Source: Porphyra umbilicalis
Lineage: Eukaryota > Rhodophyta > Bangiophyceae > Bangiales > Bangiaceae
Reading direction: 5' to 3'
DNA length: 64,000 nucleotides
NCBI GenBank assembly: GCA_002049455.2
Contig: KV918775.1
Coordinates: 248,001 to 312,000 of the forward strand
Of this stretch, positions 43,343-53,843 are shown one piece after another; position 1 is the first letter of the stretch, and each line of letters begins with the position of its first letter. The translations under genes were made by a program, and so were the position numbers. The notes below the pieces were generated by a model. The model worked only from the letters and a program-made list of their open reading frames with translations, made no database searches and was not told the origin of the DNA.

Positions 43343-43603
43343 ATGGCATCCCGCGTTACGGTGGAGGATCTGCGCTCCCTCCTGAGCAGCCGCGGTCTCC
43401 CAACGCGCGGACGCAAGGCTGATCCGCTCGAGCGCTGTCGTGTGCATGGGGTGGCCCTGCAACGTGCACCTGGGGTGACGGCCGAGACTGGAGCATCTCG
43501 CGTGCCGCCCCCAGTCGGCGCTAGGGGTGCCAGCGGTGGGGGTGCCAGCGGTGGGTGTAAAAAACACCCCGTTGGTAATGCATCGCGGCGGCGGCGTTGG
43601 TAG
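43343..43603 (+). CDS. Small SAP-domain ORF
   Basis: 86 residues from the ATG at 43343. Residues 6-36 (VTVEDLRSLLSSRGLPTRGR, then KADPLERCRVHG) fit a SAP DNA-binding motif (two helices around GLPT.G.K). The rest is low complexity. It may be the first exon of a longer gene: the frame ends at a TAG at 43601-43603 with no domain after it. SAP domains occur in chromatin proteins and also in some transposon-encoded proteins. The location inside a split transposon favours the latter, which is an inference. Confidence 0.45.
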   Translation: MASRVTVEDLRSLLSSRGLPTRGRKADPLERCRVHGVALQRAPGVTAETGASRVPPPVGARGASGGGASGGCKKHPVGNASRRRRW

Positions 43604-44183
43604 CAAACGCCGCCGTCACTGTTTGCCACGCGGGTGGCAACATGGTGCGGCGCAAATGGGTGGACGACCTGAAGGATGTGGAAGGGACCAGGGTATGTGG
43701 CCACGTCTCTCAGCCAGTGCCCATGTGCTGTCGGCGACGAGGGCACACCATAACATACTTGGTGTTCCAAATTGAAAAATTACTTTCCGCAGCTGCAACG
43801 CTGCGCTTAGTTCGTTCGCAGATTGGTGCATGCATGGACGCAGCTGCACAGCTTCTGCGAACGGGCCTGATTTGCTGTACTGGCGCCGGTACCCACCATT
43901 TTCAAATTGCCTCCGAACGCCTCCAGTACAGGCTGAAATGGCATGTACTAGGCCATATTCGACCCCCCTCCACACTGCAAAACTTCCAATATAGTATAGA
44001 AATGATATTCGCGTTTAAGACCGCGGCGCTCCTCTGCACTCTCGCAGTATAGACAAGAACTGCGTCCCAGACATGAAACGTAGACCTCTGTGACAGCCAG
44101 ATTGCGGTTATTTCTGAGCGACGAGCGTGTCCTACGTGACGTTGCCTGGATCAATTACGTTGCTGGGAAAGTGATGGTGTATA

Positions 44184-45107
44184 TTGCGCTTCCGGGGGCT
44201 TCCAGGAGCTGCCCCCCACGACTCCGACGCTGCCGCCCCCCCAACCGTCCCTACCTCCCCCCCCCCCGCCTCCCCCCCCAGCCCCCGACCAACCCACCCA
44301 CCGGCTCCTATCACCGGTCCGCCCGCCCGCCACTTGGTCGCCTCCTGCTTGCCGCCAGCCCGCCATTTGCCTGCCACTTGCCCGTCACTTGGACGCCACT
44401 TGCCCTCCTCTTGCCCCGCACTCGCGTGCTTCCTACTCGCCCGCCACCAACCAGCCGCCCGCCCCCGACGTAACCGCCACCAGAACACCGACTTTTCAGC
44501 ACCGACACCCTGTCTCGCCGCCGCCAGCCCGCCACCTCTTGCCCGCCGCCGACCCCGCGCCCGCCTGCCGTCGGCCCCCCGCAAGTTCCCTTCCGCTGAT
44601 CCACCACCTGCCTGCCGCCAGCCCGCCACCTGTTGCCCGCCGCCGACCCCTCGCCTGCCCGCCGCCAGCCCGCCGCCCCTTGCGCGCCACCGATCCGCCG
44701 CCTTGCCGCCGCCAGCCCGTCCCCTCTTGCACGCCGCGGACGCCCCGCCTTGCCGCCGCCAGCCTGCCGCCACGTGCGCACCGCGATCCACCGCCTTGGC
44801 GCCGCCAGCCTGCTCCCGCTTGCCGTCCGCGGACGCCCCGCCTTGCCGCCGCCAGCCCCGCGCCACTTGCGCACTGCCGATCCACCGCCTTGCCGCCGCG
44901 AACCCGCCGCCACTTCCCCGCCGACGACCCAATGCCTGCCTGCGACCAGCGCACAGCCTACCCCCCACCACCCCACCGCCCGCCGCCCACTTTCCTATCG
45001 CCAGCCCACCGCCAACCAACCGCCTGCCCGCCACCAGGCCACCGCCTTGCAACCGCCTGGCCACCCCCTGCGCGCCGTCCGCGCGCTGCCACCAGCCCAC
45101 CTCCTGA
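44184..45107. repeat. Degenerate proline/alanine-coding low-complexity array
   Basis: Dozens of imperfect units of the form CTTGCCGCCGCCAGCCCGCC, roughly 60 bp apart. Three plus-strand frames and the minus strand are all open, giving Pro/Ala/Arg-rich or Gly/Arg-rich translations. This is a decayed tandem repeat; no protein call is justified. Confidence 0.7.
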
Positions 45108-45193
45108 CAGATACCCGCCCACCACTACGTAGCACGCCCACGAACAGTCAGCCCATCGCCAAGCCACCCACCATCAGCAAAGAAAGTGAGGTA

Positions 45194-45355
45194 TGACCCC
45201 CAGAGCTTCTGCGTCTACGTGCTGAACGCTGGTGGCTTCTGGCTGGCCAGGGGCGCCCCACACAGATTGATGTGTGACCCCATGAGCTTTTGCATCTACG
45301 TGCTGAACGCTGGTGGCTTCTGGCAGTCAAGGGACGCCCGACACAGATTGATGTG
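45194..45355. repeat. 81-bp tandem duplication
   Basis: Two units of 81 bp (starting 45194 and 45275; a third start at 45356 decays at once) share TCTACGTGCTGAACGCTGGT and CACAGATTGATGTGTGAC. The period is 27 codons. Both strands read open peptides, so it could be a coding repeat of an unknown protein. Confidence 0.85.
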
Positions 45356-46249
45356 TGACAAACCGTCCTGACTGGCCCTGGCACGCGGCGAAACGACGAA
45401 GACACACCCGATTTCCTTGTGTGCGCGTCACTTGTAGCCTGCTTCAGCAGGGGCTACAAGGCCACGAATCTGGCCCGATTTACCTGGTACACCCCACGGG
45501 GCCAGCACGTGGGACTTGTAGCCCATGTTCTGGACCCCCCCCCCCCCCCAGATGACGTGCGTTCGGCCCCCCCCCCACGGCCGCCGCTCCGAATTGATGC
45601 CAGTAAGGCAATCGGGCCTGCAGTACATGAAATTTAGCCTAGTACGCGTCTTAGTACACGTCTAGTATGCGCCCCACTTTCCTGACGATGGATCTGAAAG
45701 AAGACTAAAATTAAAACGAAATGAAATGAAAGGAGACATCTCTCCAAGTACAGTCTTACATGTGATTTAAATACGCGTGTCTCTTCACAAGCCTTCGTCG
45801 CGATGAACCGCCGTCAAGTACCTTTTGGTTGTTGGAACTGATTTCGATGGTGCAGCGGTCCTCGTCAGTAGTGATCGCTGGAACTCTCGTGTGCTCACCC
45901 GGGGGTGCCCATTCGGAATCTCGCGCGGGCCGTTGACAACAGAGCAAGCGATTTCAGACACGGGACAGAACCGTTCGGGAATTTTCCGTCAAGATCGCCG
46001 CTTGGCACTGCCAGATGATGGCGGTTGAACAGGGTGGGGAGGCGTCCCCACGCGCCAGCACTGCGGCGCAGAATATGTGAGCCGGATCAGGCAAGGTGGA
46101 AATTCGATTCAGATTAATTTGTATCCGGCCTTTGGAGAGTCATTCAGGCTCAGTATATCCGGCGGTAAATGAACAGAGTACGATATGGATACGCGGCTGC
46201 GGCATGGATTATGGATTATTATGAGTATAATGTGCGGATAGTTATGGCT
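45356..46249. other. Interval splitting the Plavaka-like gene, right part
   Basis: Contains C-runs (45534-45575) and an AT-rich stretch (46080-46250). No gene recognised. Confidence 0.4.
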
Positions 46250-46990
46250 CTACTTTATCCACCTCAGGCTCTGCTCTCCACCTGACCGGGCACCGGTCTC
46301 AATGACCCGTGGGGCTGCAGGACGATGCTCCACGGAAGCCAGCGGTGCACGTCGTCCAGCACGCGCAGTGCGGGGCCCCCGATGTTGACGCTCGGCTGCA
46401 TTCTCCTCCGCGAGGAACAAGACCGAGACGTTCCACATCTGGTCGGCTTGTGACAGTCCGGGTCCACCCGCGCTCAGCGCGAACTTGAGGACCTCCTGCA
46501 AGAGTGGAGTGTTGAATCTTGTGGGTCGCAGGCCAACCTCGGGGGGAACCAAGCGTCTGGGCCTGGACGCCTCAGGCAGCGACTCGTAGTAAGCGCGTAT
46601 CCGAGCAGCCGTGTAAGCGTGAAAAACATGGCGAGGACGAGGCGCAGCAAGAGACCCACGCGTGAACCCGTCGGGAGGGATGCGCACGATGCTCAATCCG
46701 CAGAGCTCTGGTCGTGCTGCATCATTAGAGGTGCCGGCGTCTTGATCAACAGGAGACAAGGGGCGAACGCCACCGGCGTCGTCACCAGGAGAGGAACGAC
46801 CAACGTCCCCATGCGTGGCACGCGACACGGCGCCGTACCCGCGCGCGGCAGGTCGCAAGTGCAACTCGACGAAACCCGCCGGCGGCACGAGCCGGTTTCT
46901 CGTGCTATGTCGCACGCTCATGTGCCGCACGCGCGTCTGCGGGGAGCAAAACACGCGCGGGCAGAACCAGCATACCCAGCACGCGTCCAT
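46250..46990 (-). pseudogene. Plavaka-like transposase copy B, N-terminal zinc-finger part
   Basis: Frame from the ATG at 46990. A C2H2 finger (CWFCPRVFCSPQTRVRHMSVRH, C6/C9... H/H spacing typical) is followed by a linker and RFNTPLLQEVLKFALSAGGP, GLSQADQMWNV. The latter corresponds to QFNTPRLRALEKYLVSANGP in copy A. The remaining parts of the same gene are about 3.5 kb away at 40387-42715, so the gene is split by an insertion or a very large intron. The last residues of the frame (after 46430) do not look conserved. Confidence 0.55.
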
Positions 46991-49130
46991 GTGTTCACTT
47001 GCATCTGTAGTAACAATCGGTATTCAGTGCGGTCACGCTAGGCAGTTGGTCAGGCGCGCAGTACAGTTAGTAAACAGGACACAAGATGACCCGAGGGAGG
47101 CAAAACCTCCGGCTCAAACGGGAGTGTACCAACGGTAGAAGGACAGGGCTGACACGCACACAACTTCACGTCATAGAAAGACAGGAGATGGCTCCGATGA
47201 GGAGCAAACGTACGACCAAAGAAGAGCACGAGCAACCGGGGACCGCAGGGGGCCAGCCCGCCGCCACCAGACGGGAGAACGAGCCAGTCAACGCTGGCGG
47301 GTTGCGGTGGCCCCTTGGGTGCGCCAGGGGTCGTGGAGGCGTCCGCCAGCGTGCTGAGAGCTTGCAACAGGGCCGCGGTGGCGGTGAGAAGCGAGATGGT
47401 TGCCCAGGCGCTGGTGGTGCAGCTCTAGCCGGGGGCGGGGGGGCGGGTGGTCGAGGACGGCGGGGCGGGAGCACAGGGTGGACGTCACCAGGACTGACAA
47501 TCGCATTGAACGACAGGGAAGGGTGTCGGTCGCAGGCGAAGCCAGACGATGCGATGGACACAAAAACAAATGGGAGGACAAAGATTGAGGCGGGCAGCAG
47601 ACGAGTGCCAGGCTGCAGCCGATGGGGTCGCCAGAGGTCGCCAAACCGCGGCGCCCGGGAAACGGTGGGATGGTGCCACGGACAAAGACCGTCGCGGCAC
47701 TTTGACGCCGATGCCATCCTATATACCCAAATTGCACTCGTCCACCTGTTGGCAGGGCAAGTCTGTCGCTTTCTCACAAATTCTTGATCGCTGATCTTGT
47801 CGTACCAAGGTCCCATTGGTCCTCCACCTCTAAACGCAATGGAAACACTCGATCAGAAGAGGCATTTTGTGCAATTAGACGCGGTACACTTGTTGCCGTC
47901 GGGTTGACGGCATGGGAGATTTCTGGCTTGGGTGTCGCTCACCGGACTCGCTTGCTTCCACGTGAGGCACCTTGCGACCCACAAAGCGGCTGCCGTCGTC
48001 GGTTCCGCCTCCCTCGTCGGCCCCCACAAGCTGTGGTCCTTCCGAAGTCGCCACCCCCCCCGCTCCCGCCCCCCCCCCGACGGTGCTTCCCTTTCAGACC
48101 GAGTCACCGTCTGGCACCCCTTTCGACTGCTGCCTGGGGCCCAGCCATGCCACCAGGTGGCCTCTGGTACTGTGTGTGTAATGGGCCCCGTTCCGACCTC
48201 CTCTGTCTGCCTTTTTTCGGCGCTGTCCACCAGCCACCCAACCGGGCGTTGCCACTCGTATCTCATGTGACCACCATGCGCCACTGTGACGCTGACGATC
48301 ACCCCCTCTAGCCCCCCCCCCGTGACTTGCACCTCTTTCCGCTTCCCCGGTGTCCCCCCGGTCCCCTGGTGACCGTCTTCTGTGTGGATTGTGGGCCGGT
48401 GGCCACCCTCCCGCACCTACGTGGGGTTTGGGTGGTGGGCATGGGTACCACGACCGTGCTGTTGCGGCAGGGGCAGCAGGCCTAGACCGTGGGTCATGAC
48501 CTCTACCCTGGGCTTCGAACACTCCCATGATGACATCCACGGTGGCCTGCCATAGGGCCGTCAGGATCGACTGGCGAGTAGGGGCTTGATGGTCTGCTGG
48601 TTGGGGGACGGTGCGGCCCATGGGTGGGGCCCTTGCTTCGCTGGAGCTTCCCGCCGTGCCTGGCGCGCTCACCTCGTTGCTGGGTGGCCTGGGTCGACTG
48701 CAGGCAGCCATTGACGCCGCACCGCGTTGGTGCCGCTTTGCTTGTGCGCGCGGTGGCTGGTTGCGTGCCCCGTGCCAGGAGACGGCTCGGGGCGCGCTCG
48801 TGGCAGCAGTCGCCCGGCACAACGCTGGGGACGCAGAGGCGCCGCAAGCGTGTTCGCGCGGGTTGGCGTGCTTGTTGCCGGTGGGGCTTCACGGCCGAGC
48901 ACGGGCTCCCAGGTTGGTGGCAGGTCGTGTATTAGTACCTGAGCTCCTGGCAGAGAGCACTGCCTCACCCCGACTTTCTGAGACCCACCTTCGCCGCCAC
49001 TGCTCTTCTGTGTCGTACACCTACCGCTGTCCACTCGTCGCGCCACCCCGGTTGCTGTTTCCCCTTGCTCGCCCGGCACTTGATCCCCCTTTCACCCCCA
49101 CTTGGGCGGCCGTACCCCTCTTCTTTGGGG
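46991..49130. other. Intergenic, no gene recognised; probable promoter of the downstream gene at its right end
   Basis: Several long composition-driven frames overlap on both strands (47166-47816, 48094-48822 minus; 48611-49306 plus), without domains. 48980-49130 is C/T-rich leading to the ATG at 49131, as expected for a 5' leader. Confidence 0.4.
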
Positions 49131-52100
49131 ATGGCGACGCCCCCGCCGCCGCCGGCGCGCGCCACGCACTCGTCTACCAAGCGGGCTCTGTCCCAGGCCG
49201 CAGACGACATCATCGACGTCGAAGATCCAGTCCCCGTGCCTGCAGTATCCTCGTCCAAGAGCAAGGGCAAGGCCAAGGTGTCGCGCAAGATGGACGAGCC
49301 GATTGATGTGGACGACCCTTCGTCGTCGGTCGGTCCGCCGAGTGGTGCTGGCGGCTCGTCGAGCTCGGTCCGGTCGGGCGCGCAGCCCCCCCTTCTCAAG
49401 TTTGCCGGGGCGGTCGGCAGGGCTCTTTACGAGCAGAAGATGGAGGTCCTCATGGAGGAAGCCTGTATGCTTGTCGATGGTGGTGGGCCCGCTACGTCTT
49501 CCAGTGCGGTGCCTTGGAATTCGGGGCTGTCTGGAAGCGCATCGTCTGCGGCTGCGGTAACGACACCATCGCGTCACCGTCGCCGTGCTTCTGCTTCGGG
49601 ACCGCCGTATCGCTCCCCCGAGGTGGCGCCTGTGCTGGACTCCCTGCTTGACCTCCAGCGCGGCAACCGCGTGGAGCAGGGGGTCTTTCATGCGGCTCCG
49701 GCGACGATGTTGATGCCTCCGCCGCCTTCCATGCCGCCGAAGTCGCGTCGGCGCGTGTCCCGCCCTGTCCGCTCTTCTATCCCTCGTAAGCCGCGCAAGT
49801 TCGTCTCCAGGGCGGCTCGGATGACGGCGCCCTCGGCTCCCCGCGTGTTTGCAGGCCCGCCGACGCCGCCCGAGTCGGATTCGTCGCTGTCGGAGAAGAG
49901 CGACGATGGCCACGACACCGACGCAGACGACGGCGTAGGCGGTCACTCGCAAAACACGGCTGTGCAGCCTAAGGGTGGGCCCGCGCGCGGGAGCGGCGCC
50001 GCGGCCTCATCGGCTGGGGGCAACTTGGGAGGTGCCGGCGCCGCGACGGGTCGTACTTGGGCAGCGACCGCTCCCCGCAACGATAGTCCGTAGCATTAAG
50101 GCGCCGCGCGGGCCGTTCAAGCGGCGGCTGCGGCGGCGGCTATCGACGTCGAGGCGCTGGCGGATCGAACGCACAACCCGCGGATGTTTCCGGCTGCTTT
50201 CTGGATGTCTGGTGCTCAGGCCGTCTTTTCGGACTACTCGGGGCAGGCGGTGCCGCGAACTCTTCCTCACGTGCCGCGTCACATCATGCCAGCCACCGCT
50301 CGAGTTCATGGCGCTCCTGTTGGTGCGCTCGCGGCAGGGCCGCCGTCTCTGCCGCCGCCGTCGCTGCCGCCGCCGTCCCGACAGCCGCCGTCGCTGCCGC
50401 CGCCGTCGCTGCCGCCGCCGTCGCTGCCGCCGCCGTCGCTGCCGCTGCCGCCTCCGGTACAGCCGGCTCCTCTTGGCGCCTTTCTTCCTGCCGGGACCAT
50501 GATGCAGCCGCCGTGCTCTACGCCTCCTTTCCGTGGCGCTGGTGCTGATTTCGAGGACCTCGTCACGCCCGGTCAGTCTCCAGCTGCAACGCCTGCTTGG
50601 TCACGGGCTGGCTCTCCGCAGTCGCCTGGTCAACCGTCCGCGGGGAAGGGTCGCCGAGCAAGCACTGCTCGTGCGACACGAGCAGCCGCGGGTTCGGCCT
50701 CTGGTGCCGCCTCCGGCGCCCAGGATGTGGACGAGGCCGGTACGCGGACGCCAGACGCTGTGTTGGACGCCCTGCGTACCGGATTTTCCTCTGTGCGCCG
50801 GGAGCTCACTCGCCTGCGCTCGGAGGTGGTCGTGGTCAAGGCCGAGGCGGCCTCCGTATTGCGCCGCATGGACGGTCTTGCTGCAATCGCCGAAGACCGC
50901 CAATCGCACCACGGCACCGTCATTGAGCGTCTTTCGCGACTCGAGGCATCCATCCAAGGCCTCGGTGAACGTATGCCCAAGACGGATGACGACGAGGGTC
51001 ACACCGAGCAGAGCTCCCTGACCCTGGTAAACGAAATCAAGGTAAGTGACGTGTGAGTGTGAGTTCCTTGTTGTTGCCGTGCACGGTGACAGACACAAGA
51101 CTGTATTTTTCTCTTTAGTTTGTGTTTCAGTACACCGTACCTACTGGTTGACGGTTCACAGCTGCTCACGTGAGTGGGATGGTATGGTTGCTGGACACTC
51201 TCGTCGCCGTGGCTGTCTTCTGACTTGTCATCGTATTCATCTGCTCTCTTCTGTTGCATTCGACTGGTCGGTGTTACACAGGAGCTGTTCCTGGATGGGC
51301 TTGTTGAGGAGATTCGCGACGCAACGTCCTCGAGAGAGGTCTACCCGTCGCCTCAGGTGATTAACGCGCGGCTCCTGCGCGTCGCCGCCACTGTTATGAA
51401 GGTCACCGAGGAGGAGGCGGCGAAAAAGCTCCAAGAGAAGATGCTGCTTCCAGTCCGCAAGCCTGCCAAGGGCATGGCGTTGGTGTTGGCCTATCAGTAC
51501 ATCAAGCGCGTGATGTCGCACCTGAACAGCTCTTTGACATCGACGGCGGTGTCAACCTTCGTCAAGCAGATCCACGAGCTTCGGGGCATGGGCACCTGGA
51601 CGACAACTTCGTCTTCATCGACTCGCCGGCAGCTAGCACTCTCTCCTGAGGAGTGCTTGGAGCTGCTGAATGGCGAATCCTTCTTCACGGACGCGCATGG
51701 CCGCCTGGCCACATTGGAGGCCGTGGCCAACGTGATCGAGGACCTCGACGGGACGACCAAGATGGTGACCTGGTCGGGTACGAACAAGGCGTCGCGCGTA
51801 ATTCGGTGCTACTTTGGTCACTTCGCCAACGTCTCGTTCCGGGTACGTTTGCTTCGTGTACACCACTTCGTTTTGTGCCCCTCGTGTGGTTGTGTTTCAC
51901 CCCCTACCTTGTCTGCGGTACTCTTTGTCTGGGTTTCTCGTGCTGCGGTCTCGACGTGGCTGTTGCTGACCTGACATGTTCTGGTGTGCGACTCCGTCTT
52001 TGTGAGTACTCCTGTTGGCTTCCTTTGTGTGACGCGCGACGTGGGCATACCTACAGATTCGGTCCTACTTGCGGAACCGGGCCGGCCTTCCCCCTGTCAC

Positions 52101-52548
52101 CGCGGGCAGTGGCCCTTTGAATGAGGGGCACCGCTGGCTCTACGAGCGCGAGCTTCTATTCGTACACGAGGCGCTTCCCAAGGACTCGGGCTTTCATGAC
52201 GGCATGCAGCTGCTCGACGGCGGTGATGCGCAGCGCCACATTATGGCTACTACCGCGGACGTCGGCGGGGCTGCTGCGCCAGAAGCGCCCCCTGTCCCAG
52301 TCTTAGTCGCCCCACCGGTCCCAATGCCGGTCGATGCCCCCGCCCCCGGCCAGGTCTTGCCGCTCCCTCCTCACCCGATGCAGCTGGAGCCGCCGCCGCC
52401 GCAGTTGCAGGGTGGAGGTTCCACCGCGGCCGGTGCTGGGCCTGCCGCCGCCGCACCCGAGTACGACGAGGAGGAGGACGACGGGGTGCGCCCCGTCGCA
52501 GATGAGCGCGCCGCCCAGTGGCAGGCTTACCGTGCATCTCGCTTTTGA
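49131..52548 (+). CDS. Multi-exon nuclear-type protein of unknown function (disordered N-terminus, coiled coil, helical domain)
   Basis: Starts MATPPPPPARATHSSTKRAL at 49131. Exons inferred from phase-consistent splice sites: 49131 to about 50052; 50101-51041 (donor GTAAGT); 51282-51842 (acceptor TTACACAG, donor GTACGT); 52057-52548 (acceptor CTACAG). The first intron (about 50053-50100) is only 48-51 bp and is inferred from two adjacent stops (TAG 50091, TAA 50097) before an AG; it could instead be a real disruption. The product of about 970 residues has Ser/Pro/acid-rich disorder with basic patches (KSKGKAKVSRK, PPKSRRRVSRP); PPSLPP repeats (50340-50450); a coiled coil (VRRELTRLRSEVVVVKAEAA); a helical region (YPSPQVINARLLRVAATVMK, VTEEEAAKKLQEKML; KGMALVLAYQYIKRVMSHLN); and an acidic C-terminus. 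Overall architecture resembles family U1 (19970-25994), but I cannot show homology. Function not recognised. Confidence 0.6.
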
Positions 52549-52674
52549 GCACTTGATGCTCGGCCGCCCTGCACCTCATACCGTCCGGGCGATTTGATGG
52601 CTTCACGGACCCCGTCTTCTCGTCTTGCCATGAGGTATGCTTTTCAATCTGCCTGTCTGCCCTGTGTCCCTGTC

Positions 52675-52886
52675 TGTGCCGCCCAGGCGTTTCGGTGGGT
52701 CGTTGGATACCGCCGTCTCGCGCTGGCCACGGACATTGTCGTATTTGTTTATCTGCTTTGTTCCTATCTCATCTCGCTGGCTCTGTTTTCTGTGCCGCCC
52801 AGGCGTTCCGGTGGGTCGTTGGATACCGCCGTCTCGCGCTGGCCACGGACATTGTCGTATTTGTTTATCTGCTTTGTTCTCCCATC
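52675..52886. repeat. 116-bp tandem repeat downstream of the unknown gene
   Basis: Two units starting at 52675 and 52791 (TGTGCCGCCCAGGCGTT, CGTTGGATACCGCCGTCTCG, TTTGTTTATCTGCTTTGTTC) with very few differences. It lies about 130 bp after the stop codon, so probably in the 3' untranslated region or just beyond. Confidence 0.92.
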
Positions 52887-53835
52887 CGTGTGTTTGTACC
52901 GCTTTCCTTCGCGTGGGGCTGGCTTGGCATCTGCTGGCGTCCCTGTCCGTCGTGCGTTGGGGTGGTGTGCGGAGCCGTGATGGAGCCGTAGCCAACAAAA
53001 CAAACATGGGCCCTGTGATTCTTCTGTGATATAGCGCTATCGTGCTCACCTTGGTGAGCTCACACTAGTTCCAGCGCTCCCCACTAATGTAAATCAAAAC
53101 GACTACATGTACTCGCCGAAGCGGGACTGCATCGCTGTTACCAAAGACAACGGCACCATGGCGCCTAATCCGTGCCAGACGACGCCGCTTCGGTCTCGTT
53201 TTTGCTCGGTTCTCGAGTGCACTCGTGATCCAGAGCTCAGCATCTGGACGCGACTGGAACATAATCGGCCGAGTTCAAGCTCCGTTCAAGCACACAGTGC
53301 CGAATGGAACGGCGTTCTGCTTGCGCTGCGGCCATCAGCGACGATCTACGCAAAGGCTCCCCGCGACCAGCAACAGTTGGGTGAGGCGCTGTGCGACCGG
53401 CAGGGGGTGGCCGCCTGCCGGTGCGCGCCACAGCGTTGGAGCCGATCTGATGCCATCGCCTGCTCCATCGTGGCGATCCCAGTGACGGCACACGGTCGTT
53501 GCCCATGTGATGACGCCTCGCAGATTCTGCGGGCTTGAATCGAAAACCAGTTCCAACGAAAATGGATCCGTTCAAAGTCCTGCCCAAGGGTCCGTCTGAT
53601 GCCTCGTAAGTTCGATCTCGTGAGCCTGCATGTCATATTAAATGGGACAAGTGGCCGATCTGGGAATGCTTCAGCAGGCACCTCCATCTCACGCCCAGTT
53701 AAGACACCCCTGAGGCGGACATTAGGATTGCCGGCCATTCATTGGCCAGATTGGTAGGTGTCAGACACTTTTCACTTGTGCAGCGGTTGGAACCAGCTTT
53801 CTGAAGACGTGTCCTAACCGTAGCAGGAAGGAGGC
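52887..53835. other. Intergenic, no gene recognised
   Basis: Minus-strand frames up to 130 codons (53346-53738) have no recognisable domain. No RNA gene or repeat was seen. Confidence 0.4.
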
Positions 53836-53843
53836 GCATCAGG

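Noticed and set aside
44184-45107. Long Pro/Arg-rich and Gly/Arg-rich frames suggesting a structural protein
   Set aside because: Decayed tandem repeat open on both strands in several frames, with no start context or domain.
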